Origin: Pseudomonadota bacterium
GTDB taxonomy: Bacteria; Desulfobacterota; Binatia; Binatales; Binataceae
Direction of reading: 5' to 3'
DNA: 64,000 nucleotides
NCBI GenBank assembly: GCA_021325355.1
Contig: JAJPHI010000011.1
Coordinates: forward strand, 248,001 to 312,000
Shown here: piece by piece, positions 7,018 through 14,722 of the stretch
How positions within the stretch are numbered: the first letter of the stretch is position 1
Layout: each line of letters opens with the position of its first letter
Made by a program: the position numbers and the translations under genes
Notes under the pieces: generated by a model
The model's database searches: none
What the model was told of the DNA's origin: nothing
Seen by the model: only the letters and a program-made list of their open reading frames with translations

Positions 7018-9540
7018 ATGTTCTGCAACGGCATGGCCCTCACGCCTAACGGTCAGGTGTTGATAGCCGGCGGTACTCAGCAATACGGGCCCTTCCTGGG
7101 CCTGCCCAACGCGTCGCTTTACGATCCCATCGCCAACGTCTTCACCAACCTTCCCAATATGGCCGATGGTCGCTGGTATCCGACCGTGACCAAACTGCCC
7201 GACGGCACGCTTATGGTGTCGTCGGGAGTGGCCGAAAACGGGCAGACCAATAATACGGTCGAGATCTATAACCCGGTGCTCGGGACGTGGAGCACGCCGT
7301 ACGCCGACGGATGGGTCCCGCCGCTCTATCCGCGGCTGCACGTGCTGCCCAATGGCAACGTGTTCTACTCAGGCTCGACGCCGCAATCGCGATACTTTTA
7401 TCCCGCCACCGATACCTGGTCAGGCATCGTGGCGACGACCAACTCCAACACCATCCGCACCTATGGATCGTCGGTGCTCCTGCCGCTGACGCCGGCCAAC
7501 AATTACGACCCCAAGATCATGATTCTCGGCGGCGGGCCGAGCGGCGCCACGAATACCACCGAGCTGATCGATCTGGGCGCCGCCAACCCTGCCTGGACGT
7601 GGGGTCCGCCGATGTCGCAGGCGCGGGTCGATATGGATGCGGTACTGCTGCCGAACGGCCTCATTCTGGCTCTTAATGGCTCGGTCAACAGTGAAGACGC
7701 AACGACGGCAAGTCTCAACGCGGACCTGATCGATCCCAACGCTTTGACGGTAACCTCCGCCGGTCAGGAGAGCTACGCGCGACTCTATCATTCGGGGGCT
7801 CTGCTCCTGCCGAACGGCACCGTTGCGGTGTTCGGGGGCAATCCGTCACAGGGCAACTACCAACCGGCGATTGAGCTTTATTCACCACCCTATCTTTTCA
7901 ACAGCGACGGTTCAGCGGCGTATCAACCGCAGATTACGTCGGTTCCGAGCACGATCGCGTACAACGGCAGTTTCCAGATTCAGACCCCCGACGATGCCAC
8001 GATCTCCTCGGTCGTCCTGATAGCGCCGGGCTCGCCCACGCACGGCTTCGACAATTCCCAGCACATGATCGGCCTGAGCTTCAGCGACGCCGGTTCGGGT
8101 GTCCTGAACGTCACCGGGCCGCCCAACAGCAATATCGCGCCGCCGGGCTATTACATGCTCTTCCTCGTGAACAATGCCGGCGTGCCTTCGGTCGCGAGCT
8201 TCGTTCAGCTCCCGTTGAGCGGCGTCTATCCGAGCCCGACCAATCTGAGTTTCGGCAAGGTTCCGTCGGGCACCACGAGCGCGCCGCAAACCCTGACCCT
8301 GATCAATTACTCGACGAGCGCGGCGACGGTCTCGAATGTCGCCAGTTCGAACTCGACGGTGTTTCCGGTTACCAGTCAATGTTCAACGATCGGCGGCAAC
8401 GACGGTACCTGCACGATCAGTGTGAGCTTTCAGCCGCAAGGCACCGGCAGCCAGTCAGCGACGCTGACCATCACCAGTAACGCCCCGAACAGCCCCCTGA
8501 CGATCCAGATGAGCGGCACCGGCACCACGGCGTCGCCCTCGCCGACGCCGACCGTCACCGCAACGCCGACCGTCACCGCGACTCCTACCGCGACCCCCAC
8601 TACGGTCCCGTCGGCGACACCGACGCCGGTCATACTGCAGGTGAGCCCGACCAGCATGAATTTCGGCTCGGTTACGGTCGGCACCCAGAGTGCGGCGCAG
8701 ACCCTGACGCTGACCAACAGTTCAACGTCGGCGATAACCGGTCTGCACGTCGCGCTCGGCACGCCCTACAAACTGACGCAGAATCAGTGCACGCAGACGA
8801 TCGCGGCCAACGGCACCTGCACGATGGGCATCGCGTTCGCGCCGCAGCTCGCGGGTTCGCGCAGCGGCTCGGTGACGCTGACTGATTCGGCGGCGAACAG
8901 TCCACAGGTGATCGCGGTCAGCGGCACTGGCGTGATGGCCTCGCCGACGGCGACCGCTACAGCGACGCCAACAGCGACTGCGACACCGACGGCGACACCA
9001 ACTGCCACGGCTACGGCCACCCCGACAGCGACCGCGACGGCCACACCGACAGCGACGGCGACCGCCACCGCGACGGCCACACCGACTGCCACGGCCACCC
9101 CGACCGTCACCGCAACGCCGACGGTCACGGCGACTCCTACCGCGACCCCCACCACGGTCCCGTCGGCGACGCCGACGCCGGTGATGCTGCAGGTGAGTCC
9201 GACCAGCATGAATTTCGGCTCGGTTACGGTCGGCACCCAGAGTGCGGCGCAAACCCTGACGCTGACCAACAGCTCGACGTCTTCAATCACCGGCTTGCAC
9301 GTGGCGATCGGCACGCCCTACAAACTGACGCAGAATCAGTGCACGCAGACGATCGCGGCGAACGGCACCTGCACGATGGGCATCGCGTTCGCCCCGCAGC
9401 TCGCGGGTTCGCGCAGCGGCTCGGTCACGCTGACTGATTCGGCGGCGAACAGTCCACAAGTGATCGCGGTCAGCGGCACCGGCGTGATGGCCTCGCCGAC
9501 GGCGACCGCCACGGCGACGCCGACACCCTCGGGTATGTAG
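7018..9540 (+). CDS. Galactose-oxidase-like copper radical oxidase, main part, with repeated Ig-like modules
   Basis: An 840-codon frame continuing the gene begun at 6706. It carries the copper radical residues of the galactose oxidase/GlxA family: the Cys of DMFCNG (third residue here), the Tyr of GRWYPT to which that Cys would be crosslinked, the Tyr-His pair of ARLYHSGALLLPNG, and the His of SPTHGFD in the DUF1929 domain (residues about 285-395). After this come three ASPM/SPD-2/hydin-type Ig-like domains separated by Thr/Pro-rich linkers; the last two are nearly identical. It ends at Met before TAG with no obvious anchor. It is probably a secreted or surface alcohol or aldehyde oxidase. 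Without its N-terminus this piece lacks a signal peptide, so it works only if the TGA at 7012 is read through or is an error. Confidence 0.75.
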   Translation: MFCNGMALTPNGQVLIAGGTQQYGPFLGLPNASLYDPIANVFTNLPNMADGRWYPTVTKLPDGTLMVSSGVAENGQTNNTVEIYNPVLGTWSTPYADGWVPPLYPRLHVLPNGNVFYSGSTPQSRYFYPATDTWSGIVATTNSNTIRTYGSSVLLPLTPANNYDPKIMILGGGPSGATNTTELIDLGAANPAWTWGPPMSQARVDMDAVLLPNGLILALNGSVNSEDATTASLNADLIDPNALTVTSAGQESYARLYHSGALLLPNGTVAVFGGNPSQGNYQPAIELYSPPYLFNSDGSAAYQPQITSVPSTIAYNGSFQIQTPDDATISSVVLIAPGSPTHGFDNSQHMIGLSFSDAGSGVLNVTGPPNSNIAPPGYYMLFLVNNAGVPSVASFVQLPLSGVYPSPTNLSFGKVPSGTTSAPQTLTLINYSTSAATVSNVASSNSTVFPVTSQCSTIGGNDGTCTISVSFQPQGTGSQSATLTITSNAPNSPLTIQMSGTGTTASPSPTPTVTATPTVTATPTATPTTVPSATPTPVILQVSPTSMNFGSVTVGTQSAAQTLTLTNSSTSAITGLHVALGTPYKLTQNQCTQTIAANGTCTMGIAFAPQLAGSRSGSVTLTDSAANSPQVIAVSGTGVMASPTATATATPTATATPTATPTATATATPTATATATPTATATATATATPTATATPTVTATPTVTATPTATPTTVPSATPTPVMLQVSPTSMNFGSVTVGTQSAAQTLTLTNSSTSSITGLHVAIGTPYKLTQNQCTQTIAANGTCTMGIAFAPQLAGSRSGSVTLTDSAANSPQVIAVSGTGVMASPTATATATPTPSGM
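8551..9530 (+). repeat. 552-base direct duplication of a Thr/Pro linker plus Ig-like domain
   Basis: The block starting at 8551 (ACCGTCACCG) recurs at 9103 with a constant offset of 552 bases up to about 8978/9530. The two copies differ at only scattered positions, for example CTTCAATCACC in place of CGGCGATAACC. Between them lies a low-complexity run of ACG, GCG and CCG codons encoding (Ala/Pro/Thr)n. This looks like recent tandem duplication of a surface-protein module with slippage in the linker. Confidence 0.85.
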
Positions 9541-9555
9541 CCGGCGGAGCTCGAG

Positions 9556-10719
9556 TTGATTACGCGGAGAGACCTGCTCTGGGGCGCCGGTTCGCTCCTT
9601 GCCGCAACGGCAGGCGCCGCCTTGACCGGCTACAACCGCACGCCCGAGCCGCGCGAGCGGCCGCGTCCGGTGACGCCGCCGGCCGGCAGCTTCCTCGTCG
9701 AATCTGGGGTCCTGCGGCTCGATCGCAACGAGAGTCCCTACGGGCCCTCTCCCGCCGTCGTCGAAACCCTGAAATCGATGACCGTGGAAGATTGCTGTCG
9801 ATGGCCGGAACAGGAAGCCGCGACTCTCCGTAACGCGATCGGCCGGCTCCACCATGTCGCAGCCGATCATGTCGTCGTGGGCGCCGGCTCGACGGATATC
9901 ATGCGCGTCTGCGCCTCGAGGTTCCTCGGGCCGGGCAAGCATCTGCTGATGGCCGCGCCGGGCTTCGAGCGTATCGCCGACTATGCCCGAGCGACCGGGG
10001 CGAGCGTTGCGGAAGTGCCGCTGGATCGGCTTTATCAGCAGGATCTTCAGGCGATGCGGCAGCGGGTGACGGCGGCCACCGGGATGGTCTATATCGCCAA
10101 TCCTTTCACCCCGACCGGCACGATGCTGCGCCGCGATCAGATGCTCGATTTCCTCGAGGCCTTGCCGAAAACGCTGCCGGTACTGGTCGACGAGGCTTAC
10201 ATCGAGTACGCGCGCTGGCCCGGCCAGATCGATCCGTCCCTTATCAGTCAGACTGTCAGGGACCAGCGCCTGATCGTCACGCGGACTTTTTCCAAGATTT
10301 ACGGCATGCCGGGCATGAGAATCGGGTATGCCTGCGCGGCGCCCGCGACGGCGCAGCGTATCGCGCTTGGCGGCACGCAACACGATCTCAGCGCGCGATC
10401 GCTCCGCGCCGCCACGGCCGCCCTGACGGATCCTGGCTACGTCAAATCAATCGCGCGGCTCAACGAGGATGCGCGGCAGGAGTTTTTCAACCAGGCCGAT
10501 GCGCGGATGCTGCAGCCGGTCGATTCAAACGCGAACTTCGTGCTGCTCTTTATCGACGACTGTCTGGAGGTTGCGAATCATTTTGCGCGCCATGGAATTC
10601 GCGTTGCCGGCGACTTTCCCGGTCTGGCTCAATCGATTCGCGTGACCCTCGGGACTCCCGCGCAGATGCGGGAATTCTGGCGCGTCTTTGATCTGAAGCG
10701 CACGCTGCGGCCCTTCTAG
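9556..10719 (+). CDS. Tat-exported HisC-like pyridoxal-phosphate aminotransferase
   Basis: A 387-residue fold-type I aminotransferase of the histidinol-phosphate aminotransferase family. It has LRLDRNESPYGPSP, the VVGAGST phosphate-binding region, ANPFTPTG, DEAYIEY, and the PLP lysine K247 in TFSKIYGMPGMRIGY. Unusually, the N-terminus MITRRDLLWGAGSLLAATAGAALTG is a twin-arginine signal (TRRDLL), so the enzyme is probably exported folded with its cofactor to the periplasm. The start is TTG at 9556 with GGAGC upstream, only 15 bases after the oxidase gene, suggesting one operon. A periplasmic role in amino-acid or cell-wall modification is possible; histidine synthesis is unlikely. Confidence 0.88.
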   Translation: MITRRDLLWGAGSLLAATAGAALTGYNRTPEPRERPRPVTPPAGSFLVESGVLRLDRNESPYGPSPAVVETLKSMTVEDCCRWPEQEAATLRNAIGRLHHVAADHVVVGAGSTDIMRVCASRFLGPGKHLLMAAPGFERIADYARATGASVAEVPLDRLYQQDLQAMRQRVTAATGMVYIANPFTPTGTMLRRDQMLDFLEALPKTLPVLVDEAYIEYARWPGQIDPSLISQTVRDQRLIVTRTFSKIYGMPGMRIGYACAAPATAQRIALGGTQHDLSARSLRAATAALTDPGYVKSIARLNEDARQEFFNQADARMLQPVDSNANFVLLFIDDCLEVANHFARHGIRVAGDFPGLAQSIRVTLGTPAQMREFWRVFDLKRTLRPF

Positions 10720-10753
10720 CGGCTCCGCATCGCGGGCGGACGCTCGCCGCGGC

Positions 10754-12520
10754 TTACCGCGCAGTTGGCCCGCGCGATGGCGTCGGCGCGGTGACGGTGC
10801 GCGAATATTCGTACATCCCGACGGCGGGTCGACCGGCGATCGCGTAAGCAGCAAAGCCCAGCGACGTGAGCACGCGCGCGCCTTTCGCGCCGGGACGCGA
10901 GAGGGCCATCATGGTTTCCGGCACTCCTGTGAGCTCAAGCGATCCGCACGCCTCGCCCGAGAAGGTCGCGGCGATTTGCGGCGGCGCGAGCGACGGGGAA
11001 CCCGTCGCCAGGTCGAGGCTCTGCAGCCGCACGCGATACCACTCGCCGGCGCGCAAAAAACTGGCATCGGTGTGAACACTACCGTCGGCGCGCGATACGG
11101 AGCGCGTTTCGATTGCTGCGGTCGCGCCATCGCGCACGCACGCCCAAAGCATCCGGCGTTCCTGGAATTGCTGTGGTCCGAGACCGGTGAAGGCGAGGCC
11201 CACGCGAGCGACGGCGGCGAGCGGGCGCTCGCGACCGTCCAGTCGCACACTACCGCGCAGCCGACCGAAACGCGGCGGCGGCAGCACTTCCGGCCGCTCA
11301 TCGGTGTGGCGGCTGAGAGCGGCGAGCAGTGCGCCGAGACCCTCGCCCTGATCGTCGAATTCAAGCCGTGCGACGATCGCCATCTGCGGATCGAGACGGC
11401 CGGCGCGCAGGGCATTTTCGACGCTCAGATAGGCGGTGCCGTCCTCGACGACAACCGCCGGCCCGCGGAAGTCGATCGCGCCCGCGCTTGCCGCGCAGGC
11501 GAAGGTCAGCGGGCCGAGTGCGAGACGATCGCCGTCGAGTGCGGCGCCGCCCTCGCCGGTGAACAGCGCCACGCGCCGCCGTTCGAGGAGCATCATGATC
11601 CGCCCGCCGGCGGCATTGGCGCCGAAGTCAAAACTGGCCATGCCACCCAGCTTTTGATCGGCATCAAAGAATTCGAGGCCGATTCTGAAGGCAGGGGCCG
11701 GCGCCTCGATGCGCGCGGGACGGGGGGCGGGCGGTCGCGGCGCGCGAATTACGGAGATGGCGCGCCGGGGTGTTTCCTCGCCGGCGTCACTCAGGAAGGT
11801 CTGGGTGATTGCCGCGATCGCGCGCGAGCGATAAGGGCCGGCGATCCTTACTGCCACCGAGAGCTCGAGCTGCAGCGCATTCAGGCATCCGCGGCCAGCA
11901 AGATCCGCCAGCCGCCGCAACGATGGAACAGCGCTGTCGGCATGTCGCGTGGTAAAGGCCTGCAGCAGGTTCTGCGCCCCCGCGCCCGGATAGCGCAGCC
12001 CGAAGGTTGGAGCGATACCGGCCCGTTCGAGGCGGGTGGCCAGCGGGCCGACGCGGTCCTGGATAAACGCGTCGCTGGCCGAAATGCAGGCATTGGACGG
12101 CGCGCGCAGATGTCCCCGCGCGTCCTTCAGGCCGAGGCCCAGGTCGATGCGCGGCTCAATGATGTTCCAGCCGTGGATCAGGAGAATCGTGACGCACGGA
12201 TGCGCCGTCGCAAGCCGCGCGGCTTCGTCAGCAATCAAGGTCAGCAGGACGGGCGCGCGTTCAATCAGTTGCGACACCCGGTTGCAGTCGACCTGATTGC
12301 GATCCATGGCCCGGTTGATCAGGGCTACGGCATCAAGACGGGCCGCGAGCTCGCGGGTAATTTCCGCGGTCTCCAGATCGTTGACCTTGGGATGGAGCGT
12401 GGCGCGCGCCGCCGCGCCGGCGCTGCCGCCGTGTGGCGCGATCAGCAGGATCGGCGCGGTGCCGCGGATAACTTCGAGCCAGGAGGGAGCCGCGGTCGAT
12501 CGCTCAGCCGGGAGATTCAT
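10754..12520 (-). CDS. PHGG-motif amidohydrolase-like protein with large unassigned C-terminal region
   Basis: A 588-residue protein. The first about 250 residues resemble N-formylglutamate amidohydrolase-type hydrolases: ILLIAPHGGSAG near residue 25, MDRNQVDCNRVSQ, a central ILLIHGWN and a later LQLELS. The remainder (from about residue 270) is beta-rich, with FEFFD- and DFGAN-like strands and no family I recognise; it could be a lipid- or sugar-binding jelly-roll. The ATG at 12520 overlaps the phosphatidylcholine synthase stop by 17 bases, which argues for coupled expression. It is the last gene of the long minus-strand cluster and is convergent with the aminotransferase. The substrate is unknown. 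Confidence 0.6.
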   Translation of the reverse strand: MNLPAERSTAAPSWLEVIRGTAPILLIAPHGGSAGAAARATLHPKVNDLETAEITRELAARLDAVALINRAMDRNQVDCNRVSQLIERAPVLLTLIADEAARLATAHPCVTILLIHGWNIIEPRIDLGLGLKDARGHLRAPSNACISASDAFIQDRVGPLATRLERAGIAPTFGLRYPGAGAQNLLQAFTTRHADSAVPSLRRLADLAGRGCLNALQLELSVAVRIAGPYRSRAIAAITQTFLSDAGEETPRRAISVIRAPRPPAPRPARIEAPAPAFRIGLEFFDADQKLGGMASFDFGANAAGGRIMMLLERRRVALFTGEGGAALDGDRLALGPLTFACAASAGAIDFRGPAVVVEDGTAYLSVENALRAGRLDPQMAIVARLEFDDQGEGLGALLAALSRHTDERPEVLPPPRFGRLRGSVRLDGRERPLAAVARVGLAFTGLGPQQFQERRMLWACVRDGATAAIETRSVSRADGSVHTDASFLRAGEWYRVRLQSLDLATGSPSLAPPQIAATFSGEACGSLELTGVPETMMALSRPGAKGARVLTSLGFAAYAIAGRPAVGMYEYSRTVTAPTPSRGPTAR

Positions 12521-13226
12521 CGTACACCAGTCCGGGGTCGATGGGCGGTGCGAGCCACTGCAGAGCCCACGACGCAAGAAAATAGTAGACCACAAAGGCG
12601 AGTGAGAGGCCGAGCAGGAGCGGTTCGCGCTGAGGCATTCTGAGCACCAGCATGAAAGTCGTGACCGACCAGATGGCGGCGAAGATGAGCGTCGTACGCC
12701 GCATCGGCAGCGTGCGGCTCGGATAAATAAACTTAATCGGCGCGAACACGAGGACCGCCAGGACCGTCACGATAATCGCGGAGCATCGCGGCGGCAGCGG
12801 AATCAGGAAAAGATAAAGGGCGAGGATGTTCCAGTAGGACGGGAAGCCGCGAAAATAATGATCCGGCGTCTTGGCGTCGACGCGGCAGAAGCCGTAGCCG
12901 CTCGCGAGCATCACGAACGCCGCGATGAGCATTCCCGGCGTGCCTGCGGGCAGAATGCGCGCCCGCCGCATCAGCATCACGGGTACCAGCACGTAATTGA
13001 GGTAGTCGGTGATGTTATCGAGCATGGCGCCGTCGAACTCCGGCACGTGGCGGCGAATTGCGATCGCGCGGGCAAGTGAGCCATCGGTGGCGTCGATGAA
13101 CAGCGCGGCAGCCATGACGAGAAAGGCCGCGCGGAATCGCTCATGCTCGATATAGTCGAGGGCTACCAAAGCGGCAACGGTCCCGCAGCCGGTATAGAAA
13201 TGAATCAACCAGCCCCACCTGCGCAT
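12504..13226 (-). CDS. pcs: Phosphatidylcholine synthase (CDP-alcohol phosphatidyltransferase family)
   Basis: A 240-residue integral membrane enzyme with about eight hydrophobic segments. The CDP-alcohol phosphotransferase signature is present in FIDATDGSLARAI followed by EFDGAMLDNITDYLNY (DG-x2-AR ... D-x5-D...D). The GAMLDNITDYL spacing and FRGFPSYWNILALYLF segment match bacterial Pcs, which condenses CDP-diacylglycerol with choline to give phosphatidylcholine and CMP; rhizobial Pcs has nearly the same length. The ATG at 13226 has GAGG upstream; a GTG at 13250 is an alternative. It lies between a phosphatase gene and the PHGG-hydrolase gene in the lipid cluster. Confidence 0.85.
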   Translation of the reverse strand: MRRWGWLIHFYTGCGTVAALVALDYIEHERFRAAFLVMAAALFIDATDGSLARAIAIRRHVPEFDGAMLDNITDYLNYVLVPVMLMRRARILPAGTPGMLIAAFVMLASGYGFCRVDAKTPDHYFRGFPSYWNILALYLFLIPLPPRCSAIIVTVLAVLVFAPIKFIYPSRTLPMRRTTLIFAAIWSVTTFMLVLRMPQREPLLLGLSLAFVVYYFLASWALQWLAPPIDPGLVYDESPG

Positions 13227-13259
13227 CACTGCCTCACGTGAGGACTGCACGAGCCACTC

Positions 13260-13796
13260 CTAGTCGCGTGGTTTCTGATGACGCGGCCCGAAGCGCTCTT
13301 CGAGCACGGTCATGAAAGGGCCGCACGGGCGGCGCTCCTTGAAGTAGCGCATGGCCTCATCCAGCGACATCCGGCGATGGCGATGAAGCCAGGCGATGGC
13401 AACGGTTGGCGCGCGATTTAACCCGCCGTTGCAATGCAGAAAAACGCGTTCACCGCGCTCGATCAAGGCTTCGAGCGCGTGCAGGGCGGGGGCCAGTCGG
13501 ATCGCCATGTCATCGGCGCTGCCGTCGTGAATCGGCGTATGCACGAAGCGCAAACCGCGCTTCTCGCAGGCGTCGCGCAGTTCGGCGGGATCGAGGCCGT
13601 GGATATGCATATCGACCTCGTCCTGCAGATTGTGGATGGCGGTGATGCGGTAGTCGGCCTTGAGCCAATCGAGATCGATCAGGCGCGGATACTCACCCAC
13701 CAACAGCTCATCGGTAATCTCGCTGACCGAAGGACGCGAGAAGCGTCCGCGCAATGATCGCGCTTCCGGTTCCGGCCGCCTGGTCCACCAGTCCAT
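13260..13796 (-). CDS. Dual-specificity (tyrosine-type) protein or lipid phosphatase
   Basis: A 178-residue cytoplasmic phosphatase with the P-loop HCNGGLNRAPT (HC-x5-R) near residue 120, an upstream general-acid candidate Asp in TPIHDGSADD and a conserved ITDELLVGEYPRL N-terminal segment. Bacterial members include protein phosphatases and PTPMT1-like phosphatidylglycerophosphate phosphatases. Because the neighbouring gene, 33 bases downstream, is phosphatidylcholine synthase, a phospholipid substrate is plausible, but this is inference from context. The start is ATG (MDWWTRRPEP). The preceding S1/P1-like gene ends 47 bases upstream. Confidence 0.85.
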   Translation of the reverse strand: MDWWTRRPEPEARSLRGRFSRPSVSEITDELLVGEYPRLIDLDWLKADYRITAIHNLQDEVDMHIHGLDPAELRDACEKRGLRFVHTPIHDGSADDMAIRLAPALHALEALIERGERVFLHCNGGLNRAPTVAIAWLHRHRRMSLDEAMRYFKERRPCGPFMTVLEERFGPRHQKPRD

Positions 13797-13843
13797 CGCG
13801 ATATTTTATCCGTCGTGGCGGGTTTTAAGAAGAAACGAGCGCT

Positions 13844-14722
13844 TCAGAACGTCGATTTCGGCGCGCATCGCGCCGCGGCGTCCGCCGCCTGCCATTCGTA
13901 GGTCCAGACCGAGACGAGCACCGTCGCCGCGTCGTCGATCTGACGCACCAGCGTGGCCTGCTCGCGCTCGAAGAAGGCCGCGGTGTAGGCGCGTCGATCA
14001 TCGTCAGTGGTCGCATGGACGGCGCGATCGGCGCTGAACATCTCCGGAACCAGCGCGTGCGCGCGTTGCAGTTCGGGAATCACCGCGTTCCACACCGAAG
14101 CTATCGGCTGCGGATGGATCTTGCCGGCGGAAGCGTCTTCGAGCGCGCGGACCTCGTGATCGACCGCCGCTTCGATCCGCGCGTGCATCCCGCGATCGCT
14201 CGGATCGGGTCCATCGTAAAATCTCGTCGTATGCAGTGGTTGGCTGGCGTCGCCGATGTAATGCGCCAGGTAGCCGGCGTGACGGAGTGCCTCCTCGCAG
14301 TCGCCCCGGCGCCACGCCGCGGCTGCTTGCGAAGCTTCGTCCTCGATCGCCCATGGCAGGATTCCCGATCGCTGCAACAGTTCAGCGCCGACCTGGCTCT
14401 GCATCGCGGCCTCGTCGGGGACGAGGCGCGCAAAGGGATCGGCGCCGAAATCCTCGAGATCGATATAATGTCGGCGACCTTCCGCCTGTCCGTATAAAGG
14501 GCGGAGGACCGTGTCCGGCGCAATCGCTAACTGCTGCAGTTGCATCGCGTTCTGCTCGAACAGGGTGCGCTGGGGGCCGGGTGGCAGGGCGTCGATGGCG
14601 AGCCGCGCAATCAACTCGTGCGTGCGCGAGTCCCAGGCCGGCGCCGGCGCCCTGGTGGCGATCAGGAACAGGGCCGTGAGGAGCGCAAGCTCGGCAAATT
14701 TGCGCAGGCAGTTTCTTTTCAT
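13844..14722 (-). CDS. Secreted S1/P1 nuclease or zinc phospholipase C family enzyme
   Basis: A 292-residue exported hydrolase. The signal peptide ends at APAPA, leaving mature N-terminal Trp (WDSRTHELIARLAIDALP); in this superfamily that Trp coordinates zinc through its amino group. Further trinuclear-zinc ligand motifs are RRHYIDLEDFG, AGYLAHYIGDASQPLHTT and HARIEAAVDHEV. The superfamily includes single-strand nucleases (S1/P1) and phosphatidylcholine-hydrolysing phospholipase C. The ATG overlaps the stop of the reductase/ligase gene by four bases (ATGA), so it belongs to the lipid operon. This context favours a phospholipase or head-group hydrolase over a nuclease, but sequence alone does not decide. 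Confidence 0.8.
   Translation of the reverse strand: MKRNCLRKFAELALLTALFLIATRAPAPAWDSRTHELIARLAIDALPPGPQRTLFEQNAMQLQQLAIAPDTVLRPLYGQAEGRRHYIDLEDFGADPFARLVPDEAAMQSQVGAELLQRSGILPWAIEDEASQAAAAWRRGDCEEALRHAGYLAHYIGDASQPLHTTRFYDGPDPSDRGMHARIEAAVDHEVRALEDASAGKIHPQPIASVWNAVIPELQRAHALVPEMFSADRAVHATTDDDRRAYTAAFFEREQATLVRQIDDAATVLVSVWTYEWQAADAAARCAPKSTF

Noticed and set aside
7012-7060. TGA at 7012 as selenocysteine codon
   Set aside because: No stable hairpin comparable to that at 38362-38387 follows, and Trp is the expected residue; nonsense change or error is more likely, though not excluded.
8530-9140. Repetitive GC-rich tract as a possible CRISPR or tandem-repeat locus
   Set aside because: The periodicity follows codons of Thr/Pro/Ala linkers inside an open frame; there are no spacers and no cas genes.
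10976-12643. 555-residue plus-strand frame
   Set aside because: Antisense to the PHGG-hydrolase gene, with no family features and an Arg/Gly-rich composition.
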